From Poecilobothrus nobilitatus (lineage: Eukaryota > Arthropoda > Insecta > Diptera > Dolichopodidae): a DNA stretch of 64,000 nt. Where the stretch lies: contig OX352774.1 of assembly GCA_947095535.1 (NCBI GenBank), forward strand, positions 207,998,965 to 208,062,964. Reading direction: 5' to 3'. Position numbers and translations under genes: made by a program. Every line of letters begins with the position of its first letter. The first letter of the stretch is position 1. Positions 1-11,780 of the stretch are shown here, in pieces. Below the pieces are notes generated by a model, which saw nothing but the letters and a program-made list of their open reading frames with translations, did no database searches and was not told the origin of the DNA.

Positions 1-3000
1 GATGTAGATTTATCACTTTTATTTAGTTAGTTTTATTAATTAGTTTTATTAGTTTTTATTCGAATTTTTTGGCAAACTCTTAAAGTCTAATGAAGTCTGC
101 TTTAAGAGTTATTTATGTCTAAAAAAATGTGAAGGTTTTTTTCGAGTATTGAATGCCTTCTTTTAGACAGGATCAACATTTTTTTAGAAATTTCCTACTT
201 TATAACATTTTATTTGAACCTATTAAAAATTTATGTTTTAAATAGTTCATAATTTTTTCAAAACAAAATCTTTTATTCTTTAAAAATGTTTCATATTCAA
301 ACTACATATAATTTATTATATTTTATGATTTTCTGAAATGTACATATAGTAAACTTATTTTTATTAGTTAAGCATGAATTTTTAAAAATTATTCAAAATA
401 AATATTTAAAAGAATCTAAAAAATAATGAAATATAACAATGTCAAATATTTAACATCTTTAACATCAATATGTCAAAATTAGTTTTATTAGCGAACTGAG
501 GCTGTGTTTTAATAAATTTTAAACAAACAAAAAAGAAAAAAATTTCTTGTCAAAGCAATCAACCCTTTTCTTTTTCTTTTTTTAATTCGCCTGGAGGCCA
601 TTTAAAGTTTTAAATTACAAAAATAATCAAATAAAATTTTAAATTAATTTTAAGCATCCTAAATATAATTGTAGCTTGAATTATCCTTGTAATTTCTATA
701 ATTTGCATATTATATAAAAATAAATCTGTACATCATAACAACATCACCAATTTTTTTTTTTCCATTTTTTTCGTTATTCTTCGTAATTTTTTTTTTCATC
801 CTTACAGCTAATTAAAATGATTTACAGTTACAGATTAAAAATGAATTTTATTTCAAAATAGAAAAGAAAAAACAAAAAAAACAAAAGAAAAAACAAATTT
901 ACATTTGTTATCCTTGTAATTTTTATTTTCTATATTTTGTATTCCTTTGACTCCTTTCTTTTTTGAATGAAATTTCTAATCAGGATTTAAAAATAAAGTA
1001 TAACAAACAAAATTAATATCCTTTTTCATTCAATACATTATTAGAAACACATAAAAAATATTAAATACATATTCATATAGATGAATTTAATTAAAAGGAA
1101 TGGAATGAAACTGTTGTCAAGATTGTTAACAAACAAAAATAATTGAAAAAAATAATAATAATAATATGTACAGGAAAAAAAAGGACATCCAAGTTAAAAA
1201 GTAAAAAGAAAAAAAACTGTTTTTGTTTTATTTGTTACCTGAGTTTAGCGGTTTTATGACATTTTCCCCGATTCACGTTTAGATTCTTTTTTTATTCTCT
1301 CGTGTTGCGTTTGAAATTGGTTTTTGGTTTAAAAAAAAAAAAATAAATAAAAATTCCCAGATGAGAAAATTTTTTTTTATGTACTATATAGTAAGCATAA
1401 ATTTACGACCAATATATAGCTACCTAATTTGAAGAAAAACTTTTCCAAAAATTTTAATATTGTCCATCATAAATAATTCATAAATTTTAAGGGCTTAACA
1501 ACTAATATTCAAAAGACCTCCTACTTTTTGTCTTTGTCTTTTTGTTGGGCGACACTTCAGTACGAGATTAGATTTCGTCCAGAATTCCTAAAGAATTAGT
1601 CTTGAGCGTTATTATCAAAATTTAATTAAAGGATACTTTGAAAGAAAAAATATTGAAAGAAAAACACAAAACCATTGATTTTTCATTTTAAATCAGTCGT
1701 TACATTCGAAAACTTTTGTATTTATATATGAACTTCGAATATTAAAAAAATGTACGGGAGTAAAATCAATATTTCTTACAAAAATTTTCAAAGAGTCCTT
1801 AAAATTATGCACCCAACTATTAATATTACAATCTAGAGCATAATAATAGTCATACTATAAATTTAGGAAAAAAATTCTTATTTTTTTTGAAATTTGATCT
1901 TGTCATGTCAGAAATTTAAAAGAAACATGAGAGGAAAAAAAAAAACGTTTACAATTTTTTTTTTTTTTCTATTATGCGACACAATTGCGCATCAATGCAC
2001 AAAAAATTTGACTTAAATTAAGATAAATTAAATTTTTTAAGATTTTTTTTTAAATATTGTTTAAGGATGCTGCAACTATTGTAACTGGAGGGAGGAAACA
2101 ACTTAAAAGGGATCAACAGTAATAATAATAATAACAAATAATATAAAAAATACAGTAAAAGGTATCATAACTTAAGAAACAAAAAAAAAAAACACGGTAC
2201 TAGTTTGATTTTATTACTTAAAAAAAAAAAGAGAAAAGAAAAAAGTTGACTGAATGACTGGTACAATTGTTATGTAATTTAAATAAAAATATCCTTTTTT
2301 TTTTTGCTTTGTAAATTTTTTCTGTTTTTTTATAATATTTTAGATGATTTTTCTAATGCATTTTTATGCACTAGGATTAGGTAAAATGATAGAAGGAAGA
2401 CAAAAAAATAAAAAGTTTTTTTGTTGAAACAAAAAAAAAACGGGATTGATTGCATTGTTTATTTGTATTTTGTTTTGTGGAATTATCCAGAAGATTAAAA
2501 GATAATTAGTCAGTTTGTTTTCAAAAAAAAAAAAACAAATTACATTATAAGAAGTTTTACGCGAATATTAATGATGAGAAACGCTGTCACTTTTCTTCTC
2601 TTCCTTTTTTTTTGCTTTTTATGTCTTTCCCGTTGTTTTTTTATCTTATGGTTTTACGGTTATTGGGAATCATTTGTTTATTTATTATTTACATTCTGTC
2701 ATTCACATCTAATATATATAAATTTGTCATCTTTAACATTAACTGGTTATTAAGGATACAAAACAGATCATAAAATCAAAGACAAATAATATTGTTACCT
2801 AATCTTTATTACCGTGGTTTCATAAAATTTTAAGTGAAGAAAAGAAAACATTTGTTAAACAATTAGTTAAATAAGAGGTAACCAAAGTTAACCCAAGGTC
2901 AATCGCTGTCTCAAGGTAAATGGAAAATGTCTGTTTTAGTAGACATTTGGAATAACACCTAATTTAATGCTAAAAAATCATAAACTTTATACAAAATGAA

Positions 3001-3088
3001 TAGATGAAATTCAAAACAAGTTACTTTTGTTTAAAGCAAAAAACAAATATGACCAAAAAAAAGACAAAGATCTGCACAAACTCTCGAG
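1..3088. other. AT-rich non-coding stretch
   Basis: Nothing gene-like is visible. The stretch consists of A and T runs and short AT repeats, with a small (AAT)n near 1150. The hydrophobic open frame at 2571-2753 is T-rich low complexity, has no recognisable motif and is best read as chance. The recurrent word AAAGGATA/TATCCTTT occurs at 1015, 1628 and 2290, and AGGACAT at 1172. Confidence 0.7.
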
Positions 3089-4067
3089 GTTATCGGCCGA
3101 TTTGAAGAAATCGGACGATAATCCGTGAAAAAATTTTTCGTTAGCACTAATGAGCGAAAATATCTGTAAAAATGAAAATCGTACAATCGATTGCACATAA
3201 AAATGTCAACGATAAAAATTTATAATTTTTTTTATTTTAGTTTGCAAATTTTATAAAAATCGTGTGGTCTAACATAAATTTGCTGAATGATTTATTTTAA
3301 AAGATTTTTATTTGTCAGATTGATCTGTTATAATAAATAAATAATATATATAAACGTCAGATTTATATATATAATAAATAATATAAAAGAAATGTCAGAT
3401 TTTTATAATCATTTCATATTATTTTTTTGACAGTTAATTGTTGAGATATCAAACAAATAAATAATTTGAGTATTACACAGAAATAAATTTGTGATTTTTT
3501 TAAATGGAAAAGAAGAAGTTATTAGCACTGGCTCTTGAAGTATCTGAAGTTATTCAAACTTTAGCTATTCCTCCAAAAATTCTTCATATTCTTACGTTTC
3601 TTTTCCTTTTCTTTTTTATTTTAACCTACTTCATTTAAATATTTAGATCTAAATATTTATCCTATATTATAATATTCTCCTTCATAGAATATTTCAAAAT
3701 AAAATCTTAAAAAAATCCTATAAAGTTCTACAAAATAAAAAAAATAAAAATAAATACTCACTTAAAAATAAAACATAAATAAACCTAAACACATGAACTT
3801 CATAATGTCAAATAAATAATAAAAAAATAAAAACGTTTCTATTTTTATTATTTCTTTGACGAAAAATTTGTTTTGGCTTGACACGAAGAAATTTCTTTGT
3901 TGTAACAGTTTTGGCATTAGCTTAGATATTATTTATTTGACCGTGTCCAGTCAGCTTTAGTTATTAAATAATATTAAACTAGAAAAATATTATAAAGATT
4001 TATTTGGCAGTTCAATCGGTCGATTATTTTGTTCGATATTATCGGCCAATATACCGGACAGAAAATC
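3089..4067. mobile_element. possible decayed DNA transposon or MITE with CG-rich ends
   Basis: Two CG-bearing patches stand out from AT-rich surroundings. The left one (3091-3120) is a 30-base imperfect palindrome: 13-nt arms with one mismatch around a GAAG loop, core CCGATTTGAAGAAATCGG. The right one (4013-4067) carries ATCGGTCGATT and, read in reverse, GGTATATTGGCCGATAA, which resembles the left GGTTATCGGCCGATTT, so the two could be degenerate inverted termini about 1 kb apart. Between them lie several TGTCAGATT/TTTGACAG words, of the sort seen at the ends of insect DNA transposons, and a 44-codon frame at 3504-3638. No transposase signature or target-site duplication could be fixed. It could also be unrelated unique sequence. 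Confidence 0.35.
3504..3638 (+). pseudogene. unrecognised 44-codon open frame inside the 3.1-4.1 kb patch
   Basis: The ATG at 3504 opens a frame of 44 codons that starts MEKKKLLALALEVSEV, continues IQTLAIPPKI and then runs into a T-rich tail (FLFLFFF) before TAA at 3636-3638. The first 26 residues are of ordinary composition, unlike most short frames in this window, which are poly-F/K/N. I do not recognise the family. Its place between two CG-rich palindromic patches makes the 5' end of a transposase-related frame possible, but that is inference. A chance frame remains quite possible. Confidence 0.2.
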
Positions 4068-4311
4068 ATTTACTTTTCGTATACATGTCTAAATTTAAAA
4101 TGTTTCAAAATTCGATTAGTACAATTGTATAAATTTAATTATAAATTTACTTATCCAAAATTGTAAGTCTTAAGACATGTCTTTCTGATGAAGAGTATAC
4201 TTCTGTATATTTGGTATACCATTAAATTTATTTTATTTTTACATATTGAAACAAATTATCTAGGAACTTAGAAGACTAAGATTTGTAAGAAGTTGTTATA
4301 AGATACAACTC

Positions 4312-4552
4312 AAGGTGTAGTGAATAAGTCACCAGCCTCTCAATCACAGGATCTTGAGAGTTCAAACGCCTGGATCAAATAAAAAAATTTCCAAGCAACA
4401 TACTGCATAAACAGTTAGCGTTTTATCCCACTAGACTTATTGGTTGAACAGGGAGGAGAGTTTAATCCAGTAGCAATCTGATACTACGAAGGCGGCATTT
4501 TTAGTGTCTTTGGAAGATTTCCATCTCACTTAGCAAAAAAAACTTAAGTATT
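4312..4552 (+). mobile_element. tRNA-related SINE, family A, short copy
   Basis: The 5' part looks like a decayed tRNA-related head: a poor A-box region (GTGTAGTGAATAAGTC near 4316) and a B-box-like GAGTTCAAACGCC at 4358-4370. The 3' part (4504-4546) matches the end of the longer copy at 46,985-47,029: both read GTGTC(C/T)TTGGAAGA, then a C/T-rich stretch, then TAGC or AAGC and an A run followed by CTTA. That shared tail is the main evidence that the two are one retroposed family. This copy lacks the internal repeats of the longer one. No clear target-site duplication was found. Confidence 0.5.
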
Positions 4553-5674
4553 CCTAGAAGTTACACATTAAATTGCAAAAAATTAATTCTACAAAAGTAG
4601 AAAAAGATTAAAGTAGTCAGTAATAAATTAAATCAAAATTTTAAGATAGTTTAAAAAAAACTTTCAATCAAAAAATGTCAAATAAATCTATTGACTTCAA
4701 TATGCTTGGATTATTCTATAAAAACAATATCTATATAGTAAGTATAGTTAAACTTTTTATATATATGAAACCCTTTTCAAAATGAAATCCCTTTTTAATA
4801 TATTTGCTGCATCAATAAACAATAATTGTATTTGATTTATTTTTACTTATTAATTATTGAACATGACTAATTATTGATGTTTAATCAATTGAAAAAAAAT
4901 AAGAAATAATAGAAATTGAAAATTACTACAAAAGATACTTCAATTTTAAATTGAAAGAAAAAAAAATTGTATCATTTTACATTTCTTTTATTGAATTTAA
5001 AAAATAATATAACAATATTGAAAAATCATTTATTTCATACATAAGCAAATCCTTTTTCTCAAGAATCTACCTTTTTCTTCTACTTTTTTTCTTTTCTTTT
5101 TTTTTTTTTGTAAAAAGTTTAATTCAATTCACTGAGCGTATATAATACATAAAAGTGCATGTATGTGCATTGAATATTTCGAAAATTGATACCCCACTTT
5201 TAGTTATCATCTTTTTATTGTTGTGATTTTGATTTTTTTTTTTTTTTTGTTAATTGAAGCAATTTTAAATTAATTTGTTTTCATGTTGTAGAAAATGTAT
5301 TCAAGTGGAAAATCTGAGAAACATTTGGTAAAAACTAAATTATTAAAAAAAAAAAAACAACAAGCAGGACATTAACTATAAAGTAGGGTGCATCGTACGT
5401 AGATAAAAATTGAATTATTTTAATAGAAAGAATCTCGAACCACTTATCAATTAATCTAATAAGAATTGTGTAAAACTTTGATGAATACGTCGTTAATCAA
5501 CCTGATTTTTACAGATTGTTTGCTTGCTTTTTCTTTTGTTTTACAATTCAAATCTTTAAATTATGCACACAGAATTAACAAATTAAATTGATTATTTGTT
5601 TTCTTTTTTCAACACGAAATATAAGTTTTTGTTAAATCTCCCAACTATTTTAAGTTTCTTAATTTTTTTTTGGT
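4553..5674. other. AT-rich non-coding stretch
   Basis: No gene or repeat recognised beyond homopolymer runs (T runs near 5095 and 5235, an A run near 5345). AGGACAT occurs at 5364. Confidence 0.65.
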
Positions 5675-5880
5675 TTATTTTTCTCTTCTACCCCCTTGGG
5701 GAGCATAGAGCTTCCACAAAGCCTCTGTATGAAACTCTATTTTGTAGTAACACCTTAAATTGTATCCAGATTTTTCCTGCTTATTTATTTTCTTTTATTA
5801 TTGCTCTTCTTCATTTAATTTTAGGCCTTCCCTTAGGCTTTTCTCTTGAGGGTTCCAATCGAGGGCTTCCGTGATCTTAA
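5675..5880 (-). pseudogene. LINE (non-LTR retrotransposon) C-terminal remnant, WNPQ family
   Basis: Read on the minus strand, the stretch encodes KITEALDWNPQEKSLREG and then, after a stop and frame changes, QNRVSYRGFVEALCSPRG followed by a stop. This is the C-terminal block found downstream of reverse transcriptase in many LINEs (ALDWNPQG...GRP...TWRR...AQNRVRWR.FVEALCS). After the stop the minus strand becomes A-rich (AGAGAAAAATAAACC), as expected of a 3' tail. The copy is truncated upstream and carries an in-frame stop. Three further copies of the family lie at 41.6, 43.0 and 48.2 kb. The clade is probably RTE-like, but that is not secure. The hydrophobic open frame on the plus strand at 5596-5874 is an antisense shadow of this remnant. 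Confidence 0.72.
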
Positions 5881-8199
5881 CTTAATAATTTATTCTTGTA
5901 ATAAAGTCATTTTAAATATATTTAAATCTTAACTATTACTTATAAAATATTAAAACAAATAAACATATAATATACTTAAAAGCATATCCTTTTTTCGTTA
6001 TCCTTTAAAAAAAACATCTAAAAAGTTATTTTTTAAATTACTTTCTATCATGTTTAACAAATTTTCTGAAATAAAAATAGTAATTTTTTTTTTTGGTCTG
6101 TAATAAGGACATGCACTATATACTTATTTATTGTAAGATTTGAAGACATAAAATCCTTTTTGTTTTGTAAACATATTACATGTAATACAATTACTAACTT
6201 GCACTATAATCTGTACATCGGTACAAAAAAAAAAAAAAACTCTAGTTCACTACAAGGTTCACCTAAATAAATTTAAACCAAAATTTTTTTTTGTTTTGTT
6301 TTTCAAAACAATTTACAATAAAAAAAAAAACATCAGAAAAAAAAAAAAAAGTAAAAATTTGGTTACATGTAAAATTTTCAACAAGAAATACAATTCAGTA
6401 GAAAAGAAAGGGTTAATCCTTTTTCAGATATGTATCAACAAAAGAAATAAAAACAAAATAAAAAAAAAATATTGAAGAAACAAACAAACAAAGATTAGGT
6501 CAGTTTGAAATGGGCGAACAATCTACACATTATCCCTATATCTTATATCATTTCTTTCTTTACTTTAATTCTTATCAAATAATTTACAGTTATTCCTTTT
6601 TTTTTTTTTTTGGTTATGTCCTTTTTGATCCTGTGGCAAAAATAAGATATCAAAATAAAATATATTTGTAGATACATAAATATATGTACATTTTAACATA
6701 CTAAGTATATAGTTATATATATATATGTTTATAATAATGAACTTGTTGTCATTTTTGTTGTCAAAACAAATGATAAGGGTTATTATGAAAACAATTTTTT
6801 TTTTGTTTTTCTTTTGATTTTTTTTTTTTTTATTCAGATCTTTTAAAAAAGCATATCAAAAGACAAGAGACATTTTGATATAAGAAATAAGTTACATACA
6901 TATAAGTATCTATAAATATATTTATTTACTTTATTAAAATAATACTAGCTACTTTTCTCTGGTTTTTGTTATTATTATTGTAAGGACTATCTTATCCTTT
7001 TAATTTATAACATTTTTACTTTTTTTTATTTTTTTTATTCATAACAAACAAATACATAAATATTTTTTTGTGTTAAAGGACATTAAATCTTGATAAACTT
7101 TGTTGTATATATAAATATACAGGATCAGAAGACAAGAGTATCCAAAATAAAAAAACAATAACAAAAGAAAAAGACAGGACATTGATAAGTTAACAATAAA
7201 TATCAAAAAATGTTAAAGAAAAGAAAACTTATGGGAATCCAATAAAAAAATAAAAAACATTTTTTTTTAATGTCTCTTACCAATACACATACAAGTATAA
7301 ACAACTTTTTTTCTCTATTCTTGTTTCTGGATTTACGTCATCATTAATGATGATGTTAAAAGGTCATTATCCTTATTTAAAAGAAAATGCTTTCGGATGC
7401 TTTTTTTAATACAAATTCCAATTACTTTTTTTTTTTTATCAACAAGTAAAAAAATTTGTAACTTCTGGATTTGAAAGGTAATTTTATTTTTATGTTTTTA
7501 TCAGGTTTTTTTTTTTGTTTAATAATAAACAACTTAACTAAAAATTATTTTAAAAAATAAGTAAATATTGAGAAGGATAGGTGTTTGATGGATTTAAAAT
7601 ATAGTTCATATTATAGTTTCATATATACGTGTCTTCTTAACCCATCATGGTTTGACAGATAACAAGACAACTTAAGGTCAAAATTCAAAAAGAAAAATTA
7701 TTTACAAATTACAATGAAAAAATAAATAAAAAAAGTAAAATATATTAAATGTATGGTTGTATCATAGATCTCATCAATTTAGGAAAGCATTATCAATGTA
7801 AGTCCTTTTTTATTTATTTATTAAATACTTGTATATAATACTTAAAAATTGATTTGTAAGTTAGTTATATCCTTTTTTTCAACTATAAGAAATTTTCATG
7901 TTTTTTCATAAATTTATTCAAAATTTTAATCGTCATTATTAATCGAATGACTTATTTTTACGATAGAACAATATATTCCCATATTATACCTATATGTTAA
8001 AAATTTTTCTTAATCTTCTATCCGAATTGCGTAATGATTCTTCGGAGTTCCATAACAATCTGTAAATGTTAATATCAACAACAAGCTAATAAACCTTCAA
8101 AACGTAAGTGGCTTTTTATCTAAACAAATCTGGTCCTAATTTTATCTTAAACGATCAACTAGACTTTTATTCTTAAATTGACACAATATCGGTGATGTA
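5881..8199. other. AT-rich non-coding stretch dense in AGGAY words
   Basis: No gene is seen. The stretch holds TATCCTTT at 5985, 5999, 6993 and 7868, AGGACAT/ATGTCCT at 6108, 6620, 7076 and 7162, and a perfect 16-bp palindrome TCATCATTAATGATGA at 7338-7353 with a homeodomain-like ATTAAT centre. The rest is A and T runs and TA repeats. Confidence 0.6.
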
Positions 8200-8493
8200 A
8201 TAAGAGTTTAGGCGGGCTAACATTCGATCGAAAAGCATGTCAGAAGATTAGAATTGGTTCATTTCTCATATGACTTTTACAGAAGCTGTAAATATGAAGA
8301 GAAAGAGGGATTAATTTTCCATCTTTTGTGTGAATTGTCAGCTCGTGCTTCAAAAGGTTTCTGGGGAAATTCCACTTAAATAACCTTTTTGATCTGTCGG
8401 AGGTGAGAATAATCATTATACAGCACTAACCTTTTTGATCTGTCGGCGGTGAGAATAATCATTATACAGCACTTTGTAAGAAGCTCCCAATAA
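8200..8493 (+). pseudogene. LINE C-terminal remnant (RNase-H-bearing I/Loa/R1-like family)
   Basis: Conceptual translation in shifting frames gives GGLTFDRKACQKIRIGSF, then FYRSCKYEEKEGLIFHLLCELS, then NLFDLSAVRIIIIQHF and a stop at 8491-8493. This follows the C-terminal zinc-knuckle-like block of I/Loa/R1-type LINEs: a LTGHC...RIG stretch, CR.C..EEET..HLLCEC, then a short helix and a stop. The second cysteine of the knuckle and the first residues of LTGHC are altered. A 46-bp tandem duplication (8382-8473) within the last helix throws the frame, since 46 is not a multiple of three. A related copy lies at 24.66-25.14 kb. The frame at 8555-8800 lies beyond this stop and shows no motif. Confidence 0.65.
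8382..8473 (+). repeat. 46-bp tandem duplication, two copies
   Basis: 8382-8427 and 8428-8473 are adjacent copies of one 46-bp unit with a single difference (CGGAGG against CGGCGG). Both copies encode the LFDLS..VRIIIIQH helix of the LINE remnant around them. The near identity contrasts with the decay of the host copy, so the duplication is much younger than the insertion. Confidence 0.9.
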
Positions 8494-11109
8494 CTTGTTT
8501 AGAAGAAAACTGATTCACGATATGATACGGACTTAAACTACCGTAAATGTCCAATTGGAGACACTGTTTATCTACCAAGCTACTGATCAACCTACGATGT
8601 TTCTGGACCATTATCCTAAACATCCTTTGTTTTCTCTATTATATAAAATGAATGCAAATTGTAACCAGACTATTTCAGCTTGGCTTCAAATGTTTAATTA
8701 TAATGTCAGTTACTGTTATCTTAGATTTGATTTTTCCTCAGTCCAATTTCTTCTGATTTTAATCCCTATAATTATTAACATTTTTCTGCAATTGCTTTAA
8801 AACTATAGCAAAACCGTTTATATTATTACGTACGCTTCTTTTTTGACATAATTAAAAGAAATGAATAGACTAAAACAAATATACACGAAATTGTAAAATT
8901 CATTTTTTAACTACTTTTGCTTATATTTTCCAACTTTCTGTTTTGAAAAAAAAAAAAAAGAAACCACTAATACTTAAAATTAATTCATATGAACGTACTA
9001 AAACTCATAAATTTAATCAATTTTAAATTATAAATTCACTGTCCCTAGTTCAGTAAAATAATATGAATAAAAATGCCAACAACAACAACAACATCAACAA
9101 TAAAACATTCACATAAATTAAACAATCAAAATAATAAAACAATATTTTTTGTAGAATAATATGTAACAAAACTTAAATTATACTTAACTCTTATACATAA
9201 GATATAGAATTGTTTATATATATACATTTTTTTTTTATCACCTAAATACAAACATTAAATCTTAAGATGAAATATACTTATCCAAAAGGAATGGTAACAG
9301 AAGATATCAAAATTAGAACTAAAAAAAAAAAATGTATATATAAAACTAAATTCATAAATTTCTACAGATCATAATTGTCATAAGCATCATAATAATCATT
9401 ATAATGATAATAATGATGATGATTATCATCATCAATCGTAACCATAATCACTATATAAATCGTCTAATCCTAAATGATGACAAAATAGATTAAAACTGTA
9501 GAATTCCCCTCTCTTATTCATTTCATGTTTACTTCTCCATATGTAGTTTTAATAATCATTTTAATTTTCTTTATATCCTTTCAGTTTCTGTACAAAGTTC
9601 TTTAAGACATTACACGTGTGCAATAGCATTACATGATGATGATTATGATGGTGATGATGTTGTCTTGGTTTCTTTTTTGAAAAAAAAAATATACTTTTTA
9701 TAAAACTTTCTTCCCATCATCTCATAAAAAATAGAAAATTTTGTTTTTTTTTTTTTTAAATAGAATTTTAAAGTAACAAAATATGTATTAAAAATTTATA
9801 AAGAAAAAATTATGTAAGAATAATAATCATAATACTTCATTAAATTCATTGTACAACATAACGAAAATACATATATATACATACATTATATGTATAAAGA
9901 ATAAGAAAAATATAAAGTATGTATATGCAAGAATTATTTTTGTCCTGAAAATTATAATTTTTTTTTTTTTTGCTTTATTTTTTCTTTTCTTGAATTAATA
10001 TGCAAGAACCTTTTCATTTTTGAATAAATCAAAATTAATACAAAAAAAAAAAAAAAAAGATTATGACAGCTTAGAAAATAAAAGAAATTCATTTATTTCG
10101 TATTTATTTCAAATTGTAAGTATATTATATTATTGTATATAAATATGAATATCCTTATAATATACAAAATATAGTTATAAAATATAAAAGATTCATATAT
10201 TACAATAATAATAATAAGAGAGAAAGAATATTTTGATGGATTTTTAAAATGTATATGTTAGTAGGTATGTGTATATATAATACTCTAATAGTAGTTAATG
10301 CTCAAAACTAAAACCCTGAAGCCTATGGTAAAATTTTTCTTATATAATAAATGCTAACTTCTAAAAAGGAAGTTGAAATATTTAAAGTATAAAGTTAAAA
10401 TAAGAAAATGTATGATGAAATCCAAAAAAAAAAAAAGAGAAAAAAGAAGAAAGGACGAAATATAGGTGACCCACAAAATCCTTAACATTCTCTTTTTTGA
10501 TTTAATGTTCGTACACATTCATACAAACATTCATATATTGTCATGCATATGCATAAATATATTTTTTTAATTTTTCTTTGAATATCCTTTACTTTTGTAA
10601 CAAATTTTAATAATACTTCTTTTAAATAAAGTATTATCCATATTATAATTTTGAGAATTCCAGGTTACAGGATTCATTTACACCAACACATAATTATTTT
10701 TAAATTCTATGAAAAACTACAAATTGAAGTGGAAAAATGTTTAATACAATTTTTCTTGTTTTATTATATATAAAACATGTTTACGATATAATATTTTTCA
10801 TATAATATATACTTAAAAATATGATTTCAAATAAAAATAATACAATAATATTATTCTTTATTTGATTAACAAAAAAAGGATATAAAATTTAAAATCATAG
10901 GAAATCGGTCTCTTTTTTTTATTAATTTTAATCCTTTTTTAAATTAATTTAATATTTTCTATATTATCCTTTGAAAATTTTCTGTATCTACACCGTTTCC
11001 AAAACAAAATACTTTTTTTTAATTTAGGATATACGAATTTATAACACTTATGTATGTGTCTATGAAAATATAGTTTTGAATGTACTTAATTTAAACAGTA
11101 GGTGTAACC
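8494..11109. other. AT-rich non-coding stretch
   Basis: No gene is seen. The stretch contains a short (CAA)n near 9074-9100 and an ATG/ATC-rich zone at 9386-9440 that can fold on itself (arms TGATGATGAT and ATCATCATCA around one T). The word TATCCTTT or its complement occurs at 10583, 10875 and 10975. Confidence 0.6.
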
Positions 11110-11780
11110 ACTGTAACTTAATGTCAATTCTTTTGAATTGACAAAACAAAAAAAAAATAATTTTTTATGTGTGTCAAAAAAATGTCAAATTTTACACAAA
11201 GTGTAAATTTTTTGTTTTTGTTACAGTAGAAAAGTGAAAAATTTTATTTTGAAACTACTTTGACATTTACTTTTCGAAAATAAAAACAATTAATGGGTAG
11301 GGAAAAATTAGTAGAATTGACAGGTTACTTGTCAAATTTAAAAAAAAAGTAACTAGTAAATGTCATATTTTTCAGTTGTATTGTATGTATTCCTTTAAAA
11401 ATTTTGTAGCATATATCAACTAAAAATAAAATTTATTTTAAAGATTGTATTTATAGTTAAAGCAGAGCTATTGAAAATGACACTAAATGAATAAAAATTA
11501 AATGAAATAATTTTAATGACATGTCAAATATAACAATTACTATAGAATATTTTGGATAAAATTTAAATGTCATTAAAATTTTTTTTGGATTGAAGAAAAA
11601 ACAAATTCTGTAAAGTTGAAAAGGCGTTTTTAAGGCGTATCATAAGTCATTATTTGTAGGGGTTTTCTAAATCGACATCCAAAAGAAAAAAAAAAATGTT
11701 TTTTAAATTTTTTTTTTTATATATACCTATAGTAGGTAATCAAATAAATAATTAGACTGTAAATAAAAATGTCAAGATTT
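11110..11780. promoter_or_regulatory. cluster of TGTCA/TGACA words
   Basis: About 13 copies of TGTCA or TGACA fall in 670 bases (near 11122, 11139, 11172, 11184, 11258, 11318, 11330, 11361, 11478, 11517, 11523, 11571, 11769), where about one is expected at this composition. The first two form a perfect 9-bp stem with a TTTT loop, TGTCAATTC/GAATTGACA (11122-11143). TGACA is the core of TALE homeodomain sites (Homothorax, Achintya/Vismay), so an enhancer is one reading. The 5' ends of insect DNA transposons are also rich in this word (compare the mariner remnant at 53.6 kb), so an old transposon end is the other. Confidence 0.35.

Noticed and set aside
4315..4372. Possible functional tRNA gene
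   Set aside because: The A box is poor and no cloverleaf closes; the shared 3' tail with 46.98 kb shows a SINE.
5596..5874. 92-codon hydrophobic plus-strand frame
   Set aside because: It is antisense to the LINE remnant whose minus-strand translation matches a known block.
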